The notes beneath the pieces are model-generated. The model did no database searches. It saw only the letters and a program-made list of their open reading frames with translations, and was not told the DNA's origin. A stretch of 64,000 bases of DNA from positions 42,548 to 106,547 of the forward strand of contig CAYMCQ010000003.1 of assembly GCA_964389025.1 (NCBI GenBank), in the 5' to 3' direction. Of this stretch, positions 50,560 to 58,822 are shown in pieces. The translations under genes and the position numbers were made by a program. Source of the stretch: CAYMCQ01 sp964389025 (GTDB lineage: Bacteria > Verrucomicrobiota > Verrucomicrobiia > Limisphaerales > CAYMCQ01). Each line of letters opens with the position of its first letter. Position 1 is the first letter of the stretch.

Positions 50560-50827
50560 CAACCGCGCTAGTAACAGTCGTGGCGCGGAGATGGATTTTC
50601 CTCTGCGCGCGGCGTTCACGCCCTTCCGCCTCTGTCTGACTCCGGCGCGACAAGTCACCGTCCTAACCGAGCCACGCGTCCGAAATTCCACGCGCCTCCC
50701 GCCTTCGTCCGTTGAAACAACCTGAAGGTCGCGCTCCGTTTCAACGCAAAGACGCAAAATTCATTTTTTGTCGCCTTGCGTCTGTGCGGTAAAATCCGCG
50801 CGCATGTCTGCTTGGCTAAATATCAGG

Positions 50828-52008
50828 ATGAAATTCCTGCGCACTGTTGTTCTGTTACTCGCTGCGATGTTGTCCGCGTGCAGCAAACCGCAGGAAAACC
50901 CGGATGGCGCCACAAATGAATTTCTTCGCGCGGTCCACCGGAAAGATTGCAAAAAAATATTTGCGTCTTTTTCAACTGCGTCGCAGGAGAAAATCCGCGC
51001 GGACAACGCCAAAGAGATAAAAAATTATCCGGCGTATGCCGATCAACTCACGCCCGAGAAGTTTTATTGCACGTCAATGTTTGCCAATCGTTTCCTCGCC
51101 TACAACCGCGGCAGCGCGAAACCGCAGAAGATCGAAGGCAGCAACGCAGTCGTCACGGTCACATACACCGAGGGAAGGAACGAATTGATCCCGGGATTCT
51201 TCCCGACGAAATTTGTAAGGGTGCCCACGACCATGCAGCTCGTGAAAGAAAACGGCTCATGGAAAATTGATCTGGTTACTCCGTCACCCGCCGAAAAGGA
51301 AATGATTGAAGCTCGTGAGAAGGCGATCGGCAAGGAACGCGACAGGCCATGGCGGCAGCACAACAGCGCATGCGCGAACTGGTGCATAACAGATGCACCA
51401 ATTTTCATCAGGTCGCGCGCTGGCCGTTTCAGAACGAACCGGCTGACAAGCGAATCAAGGACGAAACGGGAAATTTTGTGGCGGAACTTCTGGGCGCGCA
51501 CATCGTTGATTTGCCGGAAGGAAAAGGGCTGCAGTTTCAGGCCGATAAGGAAGCCGTGGGATTGCCGGAAGCCGTTTTGAATTATCGTCCTTGCGGCGTG
51601 ATCATGTTTTGGTTCCGGCGGGATGACTCCCAAACTTTGAACCGCGTGCTTTTGAAAGTCTGGCCGGGCGCTTTTTCTGAAACAGGCATCGAAGTTCATC
51701 CCGACGGCAGGATTCATTACAGCGTCCAACGGAACTCAATCTCCAGCAACGAACGGCTGGAGCCGCAACGGTCTTATCAACTGGCGTTTGTTTGGAACGA
51801 AAACGGGATGCGCATTTACATTGATGGCAGGCTCGACGCAAATCGGGCCAAACCGGCGCACATCGCCGCCAATTCGACAAAGACCGAGCTTGGGCGCGAT
51901 CCGAACAATCCGGAAAAAACCGGCTCGCGCATGACGATTCGCGATTTGCGGGTCTACGAAGGGTTGGCCGACGACGCAACCCTCGCGCAACTCTTCAGCG
52001 CGAAATGA
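50828..52008 (+). pseudogene. Lipoprotein with C-terminal LamG-like domain, interrupted by a frameshift
   Basis: The first part (ATG 50828) has a signal peptide MKFLRTVVLLLAAMLSAC with lipobox LSAC and an NTF2/DUF4878-like domain (ATNEFLRAVHRKDCKKIFAS ... VKENGSWKIDLVTPSP). The second part, read in another frame from about 51343, is a LamG/concanavalin-like domain (EVHPDGRIHYSVQRNSISSN, GMRIYIDGRLDANRAKPAHI, DLRVYEGLADDATLAQLF). In a helix between them (REKAIGKERD / MAAAQQRMRELV) the frames join if one base is restored near 51341. Either a true single-base deletion or a sequencing error; two overlapping genes are less likely. Confidence 0.75.
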
Positions 52009-52138
52009 GAACGAATGACTGGAATCAGAATACCGCTCAACTCACCCTGACCTTCTCCACAAGAAGAGGGAACAGCCGCCACCACGACCGCCCACGCCAC
52101 GCTGACTTGGAAACCGGCGTCGCTTTTGTGCCTTCGCG

Positions 52139-52948
52139 TTAAAATGTGCGCCTCAAATACTCGATGCTCTTCGTCGCAATCGTCTCCGCGCCTTCTTCAA
52201 AATTAAAAACTTCAACGGAAACAAAACCGTCGTAGCCAACTTCCTTCAGCGCCGCGGCGATCGGCTTGAAATCAACGTCGCCGAAGCCGGGACCTTTCAA
52301 GTTTTTGTCGTTGGCGTGAAAGTGTGCGAAGTGCGGCCAAGATTCCCTGATAATTTGCGGAATCGGTTTCGTCTCCGAGCACATCGCCTTCACGTCGAGG
52401 ATGATTTTGAAGTTTTGCGAATTGAATTGCTGCGCGAACCGAATGGCCTCGGCAGCGGTGTTGATGAAATTAGTTTCGGACGGCGCGAGCGGCTCGAAGC
52501 AGATCGTCACGGCGCGTTCCTCGGCGCGCTTTGCCGCGCTGCGAAAAGTTTCCATCGCCCATTCCCACGCCTGCTCGCGCGAAACACCGGGCAAAATGTT
52601 TCGCTGTTTCGGCGAGCCGACGACCATGACCCTGCCGCCGATGTCCGCGCAAAAATCCACAAGCTCGACGAAGTATTTCGCGGTGCGCCCGCGGATGGTT
52701 GCGTCGGTGTGATTGATGTAAAGGCCTTCCGGTTTGACGAGCACCCAATGAATTCCGGCGATCTCAATTCCGCTTCGCGCCGCAGCATCGCAAATTTTTT
52801 TTCGTTCGCCCGCGGAAATCTCGCTGACAGAATTCGCGATGGTGAACGGCGCAATTTCGACGGCGTCGTAGCCGGCTTTCGCGGCGAAGGCGAACGCGTC
52901 CTCCAGTTTCCAGTCGCGAAAAATCTCGTTGCAGATGGCGAACTTCAT
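52139..52948 (-). CDS. Sugar phosphate isomerase/epimerase-like TIM-barrel protein
   Basis: A 269-residue protein of the xylose-isomerase-like superfamily: MKFAICNEIFRDWKLEDAFA, AAKAGYDAVEIAPFTIANSV, ITICFEPLAPSETNF-type metal-ligand Glu region (TICFEPLAPSETNFINTAAE), DVKAMCSETKPIPQI, HFHANDKNLKGPGFGDVDFK and YDGFVSVEVFNFEEG. The Glu, Asp, His and Glu residues that bind a divalent metal in the family are present. Substrate unknown. Stands alone on the minus strand; the start region is followed upstream by a heptamer array. Confidence 0.9.
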   Translation of the reverse strand: MKFAICNEIFRDWKLEDAFAFAAKAGYDAVEIAPFTIANSVSEISAGERKKICDAAARSGIEIAGIHWVLVKPEGLYINHTDATIRGRTAKYFVELVDFCADIGGRVMVVGSPKQRNILPGVSREQAWEWAMETFRSAAKRAEERAVTICFEPLAPSETNFINTAAEAIRFAQQFNSQNFKIILDVKAMCSETKPIPQIIRESWPHFAHFHANDKNLKGPGFGDVDFKPIAAALKEVGYDGFVSVEVFNFEEGAETIATKSIEYLRRTF

Positions 52949-52957
52949 TCGCGCAGA

Positions 52958-52996
52958 AGTTCAAGGTTCGACGTGCAAAGTTCAAGATTGAATGCG
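52958..52996. repeat. TTCAAGG-type heptamer array upstream of the isomerase gene
   Basis: Degenerate units of period 7 (TTCAAGG, TTCGACG, TGCAAAG, TTCAAGA, TTGAATG). On the minus strand it reads Leu-Asn-Phe-Ala-Arg-Arg-Thr, open without stops, just outside the annotated start. Confidence 0.7.
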
Positions 52997-53103
52997 TGAA
53001 GATTTCGCAAGTTGCGTGAGAATCGCTCACTTGCTTTCACCTTGACCGGAGATTTTCGCAGAAATAAACACGGCATCGCTAGTGCTAAAGTGCAGATTGA
53101 AAC

Positions 53104-53757
53104 ATGAAACTACTCAGGACTAGCCGTCATGCTGCTATTACATTGATCGAACTTTTGGTTGTTCTGGCAGTTTTGACTATTCTTTTTGCTTTCCTTGTTC
53201 CCTTGGGAATGCGTGGACATAAAGCCTCGCCATCACGCATCGAATGCGTAAATAATCTCAAACAGATTGGCGTTGGATTTCTGACTTGGGCCGGTGATCA
53301 TGACGGCAAGTTTCCGATGGAAGTTCCCATGGCAAATCGTGGGATGCTGGAATTCATCAGGTCGCAAAGTTCTTTCATGAACTTTCAAGTTTTGTCCAAC
53401 GAACTGGCAACAACCAAAGTCTTGATTTGTCCAGCGGACAAAAATCGCACCGCAGCGATGAATTTCACTTCGGATCTCAACAATTCTAAAGTCAGTTACT
53501 TCATCGGAATTGATGCCACTCAAACCAACTTCGCGATGTTTCTGGCAGGTGATCGAAACATCACAAACGGGTCTTCTGTTCAAAATGGAATACTGACGTT
53601 GACTACAAATCAAACCCTCGGTTGGACTGAAAAACTTCACAATCGCGCGGGCAATTTGCTTTTTGCCGACGGCCACGTTGAGCAATTAACCACGCCAAAG
53701 CTACGCGAAGCTTTACAAAACACCGGCGTTGCGACAAACAGGCTGGCAATCCCATGA
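53104..53757 (+). CDS. Prepilin-like protein with H-X9-DG motif
   Basis: A 217-residue protein. The N-terminal prepilin-type helix is [20 protein letters not shown]; Ala stands in place of the usual Gly before the cleavage site, and Ile replaces Phe at +1, while Glu at +5 is kept. The C-terminal part has the H-X9-DG motif ([17 protein letters not shown]) typical of this group in Verrucomicrobia and Planctomycetes. It may be processed by a prepilin peptidase and assembled by a type II secretion or pilus machine. AT-richer than neighbours. Coupled to the following prepilin-like gene by ATGA. Confidence 0.85.
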   Translation: MKLLRTSRHAAITLIELLVVLAVLTILFAFLVPLGMRGHKASPSRIECVNNLKQIGVGFLTWAGDHDGKFPMEVPMANRGMLEFIRSQSSFMNFQVLSNELATTKVLICPADKNRTAAMNFTSDLNNSKVSYFIGIDATQTNFAMFLAGDRNITNGSSVQNGILTLTTNQTLGWTEKLHNRAGNLLFADGHVEQLTTPKLREALQNTGVATNRLAIP

Positions 53758-54794
53758 GACGCGGCCTGCCAAAAGCGCGGCGCTCAGGCTTCACCCTCAT
53801 CGAACTGCTGGTCGTTATTGCCATCATCGCCATTCTCGCCGCGCTGCTTTTCCCGGCTCTCGTCGCTGCGAAGGCGCGGGCTAAGCGGGTCCAATGCGTC
53901 AGCAATCTCCGGCAAGTCGGCATCGCATTCCACAGTTTCGCGCACGCGCATGGCGGAAAGTTTCCAATGCGGGTCAGCAGCCGCGCCGGAGGGTCGGCGG
54001 AATTCGTCGAGCGTAGTTATCTGGTGAGCGGAGAATTTTATTTTTCGTTCCGGCATTTTCAGGTCTTGTCGAACGAACTGGAGAACACAAAAATTCTCTT
54101 GTGCCCGGCTGACAATCGCGAGGCTGCTCCAAATTTTGTGTCGTTGAAGAATGACAACCTGAGCTACTTCATCGCCGCAAGCGCCGAATGGGGAAATGCG
54201 AATTCAATCCTTGCAGGTGATCGAAACATTCGCGCCAGCAGCAGCATTGTCCGGCTCACAGGAAACAACGAAATCGAATGGGCCGGCGGACTGCATGATT
54301 TCAGAGGGAACATTTTGTTCGGCGACGCGCATGTTGAAGAACTGCGCAAGGTGAAGTTCGACGCCGCCAGGAATCAGGCCTCGCAAGTCACTGAGTTGTT
54401 CGTGCCAAGCGTCCCACCGCCGGACGTGGAGCCGTCCGCATCGAGCCGCGGCGGCCGGACCACTGCAAACGCGTCGCCGCCGCAATCGCAATCGCATTTG
54501 AACGAAACTATTGCGCCGGTGTTGCGGCAGACAAATGTTCAAGCGAAGACAGTCCTCATAACTAATTTGCCCGCCGTGTCGCCGTCGCCAAAGCCCACGC
54601 CGGTTTCTGATGGATGGTTTGTTGTCGAGTTGCAAAAGTTGATCAAGGCTGCGGTAAAGTGGACTTACCTCTGGCTGCTGGTTCTGCTGCTCATCCTGCT
54701 CGCGCTCCGGCTTTGGCTGCACCGGCGCGCGAACAGAAAACAACCGGCGCAGACCACCGATGATCCCGACTGGGAGGAATTTCCGAAGTTGTGA
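53754..54794 (+). CDS. Prepilin-like protein with a C-terminal membrane helix
   Basis: A 346-residue protein. The N-terminus has a canonical prepilin site ([20 protein letters not shown]). The middle repeats the upstream protein's layout (FPMRV ... [20 protein letters not shown]) and has a variant motif [17 protein letters not shown], where DG is DA. After a Pro/Ser-rich linker, a second membrane helix ([19 protein letters not shown]) and a basic-acidic tail follow; this is unusual because pseudopilins normally have only one. Overlap with the previous gene indicates a duplicated pair. Confidence 0.82.
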   Translation: MRRGLPKARRSGFTLIELLVVIAIIAILAALLFPALVAAKARAKRVQCVSNLRQVGIAFHSFAHAHGGKFPMRVSSRAGGSAEFVERSYLVSGEFYFSFRHFQVLSNELENTKILLCPADNREAAPNFVSLKNDNLSYFIAASAEWGNANSILAGDRNIRASSSIVRLTGNNEIEWAGGLHDFRGNILFGDAHVEELRKVKFDAARNQASQVTELFVPSVPPPDVEPSASSRGGRTTANASPPQSQSHLNETIAPVLRQTNVQAKTVLITNLPAVSPSPKPTPVSDGWFVVELQKLIKAAVKWTYLWLLVLLLILLALRLWLHRRANRKQPAQTTDDPDWEEFPKL

Positions 54795-54822
54795 AAATTG
54801 TTTTCCATGGTTGACTGACTGC

Positions 54823-55032
54823 GTGAAGCTTTTCTACACCGGCCCGGTTGTGAACACGGAAATGCTCGTTGTGATGCTGGAAAAACATGGCATCACAGCG
54901 ACGCAGGAATTTGTTGACCCGAGCCAGCCGGACGATGGTGACTTGAACCGCCCCGCAAAAGTTTTCGTGCCGGAAAAGGATTACGACCGCGCCCACCAAC
55001 TTTTCTACGCCGAGCGGGAGGATGAACTCTGA
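54823..55032 (+). CDS. DUF2007-like small protein
   Basis: A 69-residue protein, start GTG 54823: (V)KLFYTGPVVNTEMLVVMLEK, then KVFVPEKDYDRAHQLFYA. This is the pattern of DUF2007 (putative signal-transducing protein), with a ferredoxin-like fold. ATG upstream at 54760 would add residues without family features. Follows the prepilin-like pair on the same strand with 28 bases between. Confidence 0.75.
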   Translation: MKLFYTGPVVNTEMLVVMLEKHGITATQEFVDPSQPDDGDLNRPAKVFVPEKDYDRAHQLFYAEREDEL

Positions 55033-55037
55033 TCACC

Positions 55038-55246
55038 GGTGGAACAGGCGTCTCGCCTGTCGAGTTCGGCGTCCCGCCGAATTCCGTTGAGCGACAGTCG
55101 AAATCCAAAAGCTTGTGTGAAAAGTCATGCGCCCGTTCGAGAAGCCTCGTTTGCCAGGCCAATCTTTTCATCTTACGAATTTGTTGGCGCGCCACCACGA
55201 ATTCCGGCGGGACGGCGGAATTAACAGGCGAGACGCCTGTTCCACC
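55038..55246. repeat. 209-bp element with perfect 23-bp terminal inverted repeats
   Basis: Left end GGTGGAACAGGCGTCTCGCC (55038-55060) and right end inverted (55224-55246) are complementary; inside lies a second pair around GGCGTCCCGCCGAATTC and GAATTCCGGCGGGACGGCGG. No open frame of note. The size and terminal repeats look like a small non-autonomous mobile element or a large REP. Confidence 0.8.
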
Positions 55247-55249
55247 CCA

Positions 55250-56425
55250 TTATTTCGGATTCGCCTTTCGTCCTGCCGCCCGCACCGTCGCATCCACGAC
55301 TTCGTCCACGCCAATGCCGTTCATGCAGCGGAAATCAACCGGACATTCGCGCAAAAAACAAGGCGAGCATGGTGCGTTTGAAATCAAAAGTTCGTGCGCG
55401 CCGTTTCCCGGCAAACCCGGCCCGGTCAATGCCGCCGACGTGCTGCCGAACGGAACGACCACCGGCGTGCCGAGCGCAGCCGCGACGTGCATCGGCCCGC
55501 TGTCATTCGTGAGCATGACGCTGCACGCCTTGAGCAACGCGCAAAGTTCGCGCAGCGACGTTTGGCCTGCGAGATTGAGTGCAACCGGTTCACTCGGAAT
55601 TTTTCCAGATACAGGAAGGCGTGTGGCTTCGTATTCAATTTCCCCCAAAATGTGCGCGGCCGGTTCAACATCGTTTGCGCCGCCAAAAATCAGCCAGCGG
55701 CAGCCCGTTTGTTTTTGAATCCGCGTTGCCGCTTCGGTGAACCGCTCGCGCGGCCAGCGTTTTGCCGGGCCGTATTCCGCTCCGGGAAACATTCCGAACA
55801 GCGGCACGCGCGGATTTTGCTCCAACTGAAAATGTTTCAGCGCGGCGTCAATTTCCTCCGGCGTCACAAAAAGTCTTGGCGCGACAGGCCCGGGATTTGC
55901 GCCGAGCGCGGAAACGAGATGCAAATATTGCAACGCGTGGTGAGCCGCGGGATTGATCGTATCCCGGGCTGGATTTTCTTTTGCACGAATCAGCTTCCGG
56001 ATTTCGTGTTCCGTTCGTTTCCGCATCCTGACTTCGTTGTGCGGCTTGATGGCGTGCGTCAGCAAAACATTCCGTCCGCGCCGTTTGTAACCGACGCGCT
56101 GCGGGATGCGCGCGAGCCATGCCTCGATTGCTGAACGCTGGGAGTTGGGGAAAATCACCGCCGTGTCGGCTTTTTCCTTCCGGAGTCTGCGCGCCACGGA
56201 AAGCGCGCTCAGTTTGGCGCGGAACGTCAGCACCGTGTTGACGCTTGGATGATTTTGCCAAAGTTCCGCAAGTTTTTCGGGCGTGAGCAGAGAGATGTGC
56301 GCGTCGGGGAAAGCTTCGCGCAGCCGTTGAAGCGCGGGCGTGGTCATGACGGCGTCGCCAAGCCAGTTCACGCCGCGCACGACTATACGCTTTGGCTTTT
56401 CGACAGGCTTTGTCCCGGCGCTCAT
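55250..56425 (-). CDS. Lipopolysaccharide heptosyltransferase-like GT9 enzyme
   Basis: A 391-residue glycosyltransferase family 9 protein. Start region RIVVRGVNWLGDAVMTTPAL is the WaaF/WaaC signature; later VNTVLTFRAKLSALSVAR, GMFPGAEYGPAKRWPRERFT and VMLTNDSGPMHVAAALGTPV. It transfers a heptose or similar sugar to the LPS core. The Cys-rich end ISNAPCSPCFLRECPVDFRC may bind a metal. The start at 56425 overlaps the stop of the upstream acyltransferase gene (ATGA). Operon with lpxK. Confidence 0.88.
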   Translation of the reverse strand: MSAGTKPVEKPKRIVVRGVNWLGDAVMTTPALQRLREAFPDAHISLLTPEKLAELWQNHPSVNTVLTFRAKLSALSVARRLRKEKADTAVIFPNSQRSAIEAWLARIPQRVGYKRRGRNVLLTHAIKPHNEVRMRKRTEHEIRKLIRAKENPARDTINPAAHHALQYLHLVSALGANPGPVAPRLFVTPEEIDAALKHFQLEQNPRVPLFGMFPGAEYGPAKRWPRERFTEAATRIQKQTGCRWLIFGGANDVEPAAHILGEIEYEATRLPVSGKIPSEPVALNLAGQTSLRELCALLKACSVMLTNDSGPMHVAAALGTPVVVPFGSTSAALTGPGLPGNGAHELLISNAPCSPCFLRECPVDFRCMNGIGVDEVVDATVRAAGRKANPK

Positions 56426-57375
56426 CTGTGATTCTCCAGTTGAACTTCCGTTTGCGGGACGGAGCAAGAAAAAATTTTCTGCCGGCGCAATTTTGAGCGC
56501 GGCGGTTTCCAGCGGTTGTGGACCCAAAACCAGTTTGCCGGGTCGCGACGGATGGCTTTTTCAAAGGCGGCATTCACGTCTCTCATGATGGCCTCGGGCA
56601 AACGCGGTTGGCCGTTTTCATGGGTTGCAATTTCTTCGCCAAGCTCGATGCGCCAGTGCGCGAGGCGGACGCGGTAACAGAACGCAGTCAAAAGCCGCGC
56701 TTCGTATCGCAGCGCGAGGACGGCGGGCGCGGCGGTCGTGGAGCATTCATGGCCGAAAAAAGGAAGCCGCACCGCGCCGTCGCCCGCATGCTGGTCGGCA
56801 AGCAGGCCGAGGATCATGTTTTTTTCCGTCATCGCGGTCTTCAATTCATTGAATTGCGTCCGCCGCTCGAAAAACAAACACTCGGATCGCTCGCGCAGCG
56901 ATTGCATCAGGCGATTGAGCAGGGGCTGGCGCAACGCGCGATAGGTCGTGGCGCAACGATACACGCGGATGAACTGGCCAAAGCGCGCATACAACTCGAA
57001 GTTTCCAAAATGGCCGATGGCCACGACTAGACTTTCGCGGCGCTGGTCGGCAGCGCGTTTGACGACCGGCTCGATGCCGGCAAAGTCGCAATGCGGCTTC
57101 AATTCCTCCCATCTCATCGCGGACGTTTTGATGGCGCAAGCGTAGCCCTCACCGATGCGCCGGAAATTCTCTCTGGCCAGCGCGCGGATTTCCGCCGCAG
57201 ATTTTTCGCTGCCAAAACACATCGTGAGATTCTGAACAGCCACACGGCGATGCCGCGCGTCGAGCCAGTAAGCCAGCCCGCCGCCAGCGCGGCCAAGCCT
57301 GGCGACGCACGTCAACGGCAGCGCCTGAATGAACGCGATGAGCGCGCGCGCAACAAAATAAAGAAGTCTGTCCAT
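56422..57375 (-). CDS. LpxL/HtrB-type lipid A acyltransferase
   Basis: A 317-residue acyltransferase with a hydrophobic N-terminus (LLYFVARALIAFIQALPLTC). The HX4E catalytic motif is HFGNFE (in VAIGHFGNFELYARF) and VQNLTMCFGSEKSAAEIRAL and LADQHAGDGAVRLPFFGHEC are family blocks. It adds a secondary acyl chain to Kdo-lipid A. Downstream of lpxK and overlapping the heptosyltransferase gene by ATGA, it fits LPS assembly, in contrast to the paralogue at 13664. Confidence 0.9.
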   Translation of the reverse strand: MDRLLYFVARALIAFIQALPLTCVARLGRAGGGLAYWLDARHRRVAVQNLTMCFGSEKSAAEIRALARENFRRIGEGYACAIKTSAMRWEELKPHCDFAGIEPVVKRAADQRRESLVVAIGHFGNFELYARFGQFIRVYRCATTYRALRQPLLNRLMQSLRERSECLFFERRTQFNELKTAMTEKNMILGLLADQHAGDGAVRLPFFGHECSTTAAPAVLALRYEARLLTAFCYRVRLAHWRIELGEEIATHENGQPRLPEAIMRDVNAAFEKAIRRDPANWFWVHNRWKPPRSKLRRQKIFSCSVPQTEVQLENHR

Positions 57376-57389
57376 TCAGCTACGTGGTT

Positions 57390-57498
57390 CTTCCTCCTCT
57401 CCCCGCGACGCAGGAGTGGGGAGAGGACCGAGGAGAGGGGCAAACCGAAAATTCGCCTCCTCTCCCCGGCCCTCTCCTCCATCCGATGGAGGAGAGGG
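57390..57498. repeat. CCTCTCCCC/CCATCCGATGG palindrome cluster
   Basis: CTCCTCTCCCCGCGACGCAG with inverted GGAGTGGGGAGAGG (57394-57428), then CCTCTCCTCCATCCGATGGA continuing as its inverted copy (57470-57497). Lies in the gap between lpxK and the acyltransferase gene. Same family as at 16609 and 18132. Confidence 0.85.
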
Positions 57499-57543
57499 TG
57501 TGATACATTCTGCCGCGCTTTGTCCGTTTGTTTCCTTCGTCGT

Positions 57544-58716
57544 TCATCTGAAACAAATTTTACGGACGCAATCCTGAAAATCCTCCGCGCCGCTCAGGAT
57601 TTTTATTTCGACGCGCACGAAATAAATCGGCAGGTCGCGGCGGTCAATTTTCGGGAAGCGCACGGCGTCTTTCTGCGTGGTGATGATGATTTCCGCCCGG
57701 CGTTTTTTGCCGCGATTGATCGCGTTCAAAACTTCCTGCTGCGTGAACCGATGATGGTCGGCAAAGCGTTTGGCGTAAACCAGCTCCGCGCCGAGGCCAA
57801 CAAGACTCTGCTCGAAGCTTTCGGGCTGCGCGATTCCGCTGAACGAAGCGATTTTCCGGCCCTTGATGAGTTCCAACCCTTCGCGTTTGCCGGAAAAAAC
57901 ATCCTCGAAATAAAGCGGATGATGGATGCACTCGATGATCGCAGCGGATGGGTTGATCTGGCTGATGCGACGGCGAAGGTCGTGACAGTTGCCATCGCTT
58001 TTTGTGATGAAAATGGTTTTCGCGCGGGACAGATGCGACGGCGGTTCGCGCAACGTGCCGCGGGGCAACAAACTCTCGTTACCGAATGGCTGCTGACGGT
58101 CAATCAAAACTATGTCCTGCCGGCGGCCAGCGAGCTTCCAATATTGAAAACCGTCGTCGAGAATGAGCGTGTCGCAGCCGAATTTCTCGATCGCGTAGCG
58201 CCCGCTTTTGACGCGGTCTTTGTCCACTAGCACGATGACGTCTTTGAGATTCGACGCGAGCATGTAAGGTTCGTCGCCGGCCATTTCGGAATCGAGCAGG
58301 AGTGATTTGCCGTCCGAGACGACGCGCGGCGGCGTGGTGTCTTCGCGCAGAAGAATCTTGTTCAGCAAACGTTCGTGAATCGGCGAGGGCTTCGAACGAT
58401 AACCACGAGAGAGGATCGCGACGGTGCGCCCCTCGTCGCGAAGGACACGGGCGAATTTTTCGACGACGGGAGTTTTCCCGGTGCCGCCGACGGTGAGATT
58501 GCCGACGGCGATGACCTGCACACCGAGGGTCGAATCGCGCAGGATGCGGACGTTGTAGAGGAAGCGGCGCGTTTTGATGGCGACCTGAAAAAGTTTTGAC
58601 GAGGCAAACAGCAATCCGCGAATGATCGTCGCGCCTGAGCCGCGCCGCTGTTCGAGAATAACCTCGAGCAGATACGTTTCGGTATTTTCAATCCAGGCAC
58701 GGAGCCGTTCGCGCAT
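57544..58716 (-). CDS. lpxK: Tetraacyldisaccharide 4'-kinase
   Basis: A 390-residue kinase, a bit longer than usual. The P-loop is GNLTVGGTGKTPVVEKFARV, followed by SRGYRSKP. Further family blocks: VSDGKSLLLDSEMAGDEPYM, DRVKSGRYAIEKFGCDTLIL and LDDGFQYWKL, then IVLIDRQQPFG and LLPRGTLREP. It phosphorylates lipid A disaccharide at the 4' position. ATG 58716 was chosen since the upstream frame lies in the terminator-like hairpin region. First gene of the LPS operon 58716 to 55250. Confidence 0.95.
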   Translation of the reverse strand: MRERLRAWIENTETYLLEVILEQRRGSGATIIRGLLFASSKLFQVAIKTRRFLYNVRILRDSTLGVQVIAVGNLTVGGTGKTPVVEKFARVLRDEGRTVAILSRGYRSKPSPIHERLLNKILLREDTTPPRVVSDGKSLLLDSEMAGDEPYMLASNLKDVIVLVDKDRVKSGRYAIEKFGCDTLILDDGFQYWKLAGRRQDIVLIDRQQPFGNESLLPRGTLREPPSHLSRAKTIFITKSDGNCHDLRRRISQINPSAAIIECIHHPLYFEDVFSGKREGLELIKGRKIASFSGIAQPESFEQSLVGLGAELVYAKRFADHHRFTQQEVLNAINRGKKRRAEIIITTQKDAVRFPKIDRRDLPIYFVRVEIKILSGAEDFQDCVRKICFR

Positions 58717-58782
58717 CTGCAAACTTTGCCAAGCTGCGCTACGCAGGGCAAGCGCACCGTTGGAAGCGGCGTGGACAATTTC

Positions 58783-58808
58783 GGCAGCCGCCCTTTCGAG
58801 CGGCTGCC
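58783..58808 (-). terminator. Hairpin between giant surface protein and lpxK
   Basis: GGCAGCCGC (58783-58791) and GCGGCTGCC (58800-58808) form a perfect 9-bp stem with an 8-base loop behind the stop of the giant gene, on the transcript toward lpxK. The T-tail is weak, so it is a terminator or attenuator candidate only. Confidence 0.5.
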
Positions 58809-58822
58809 CGCACAAATTTTGT

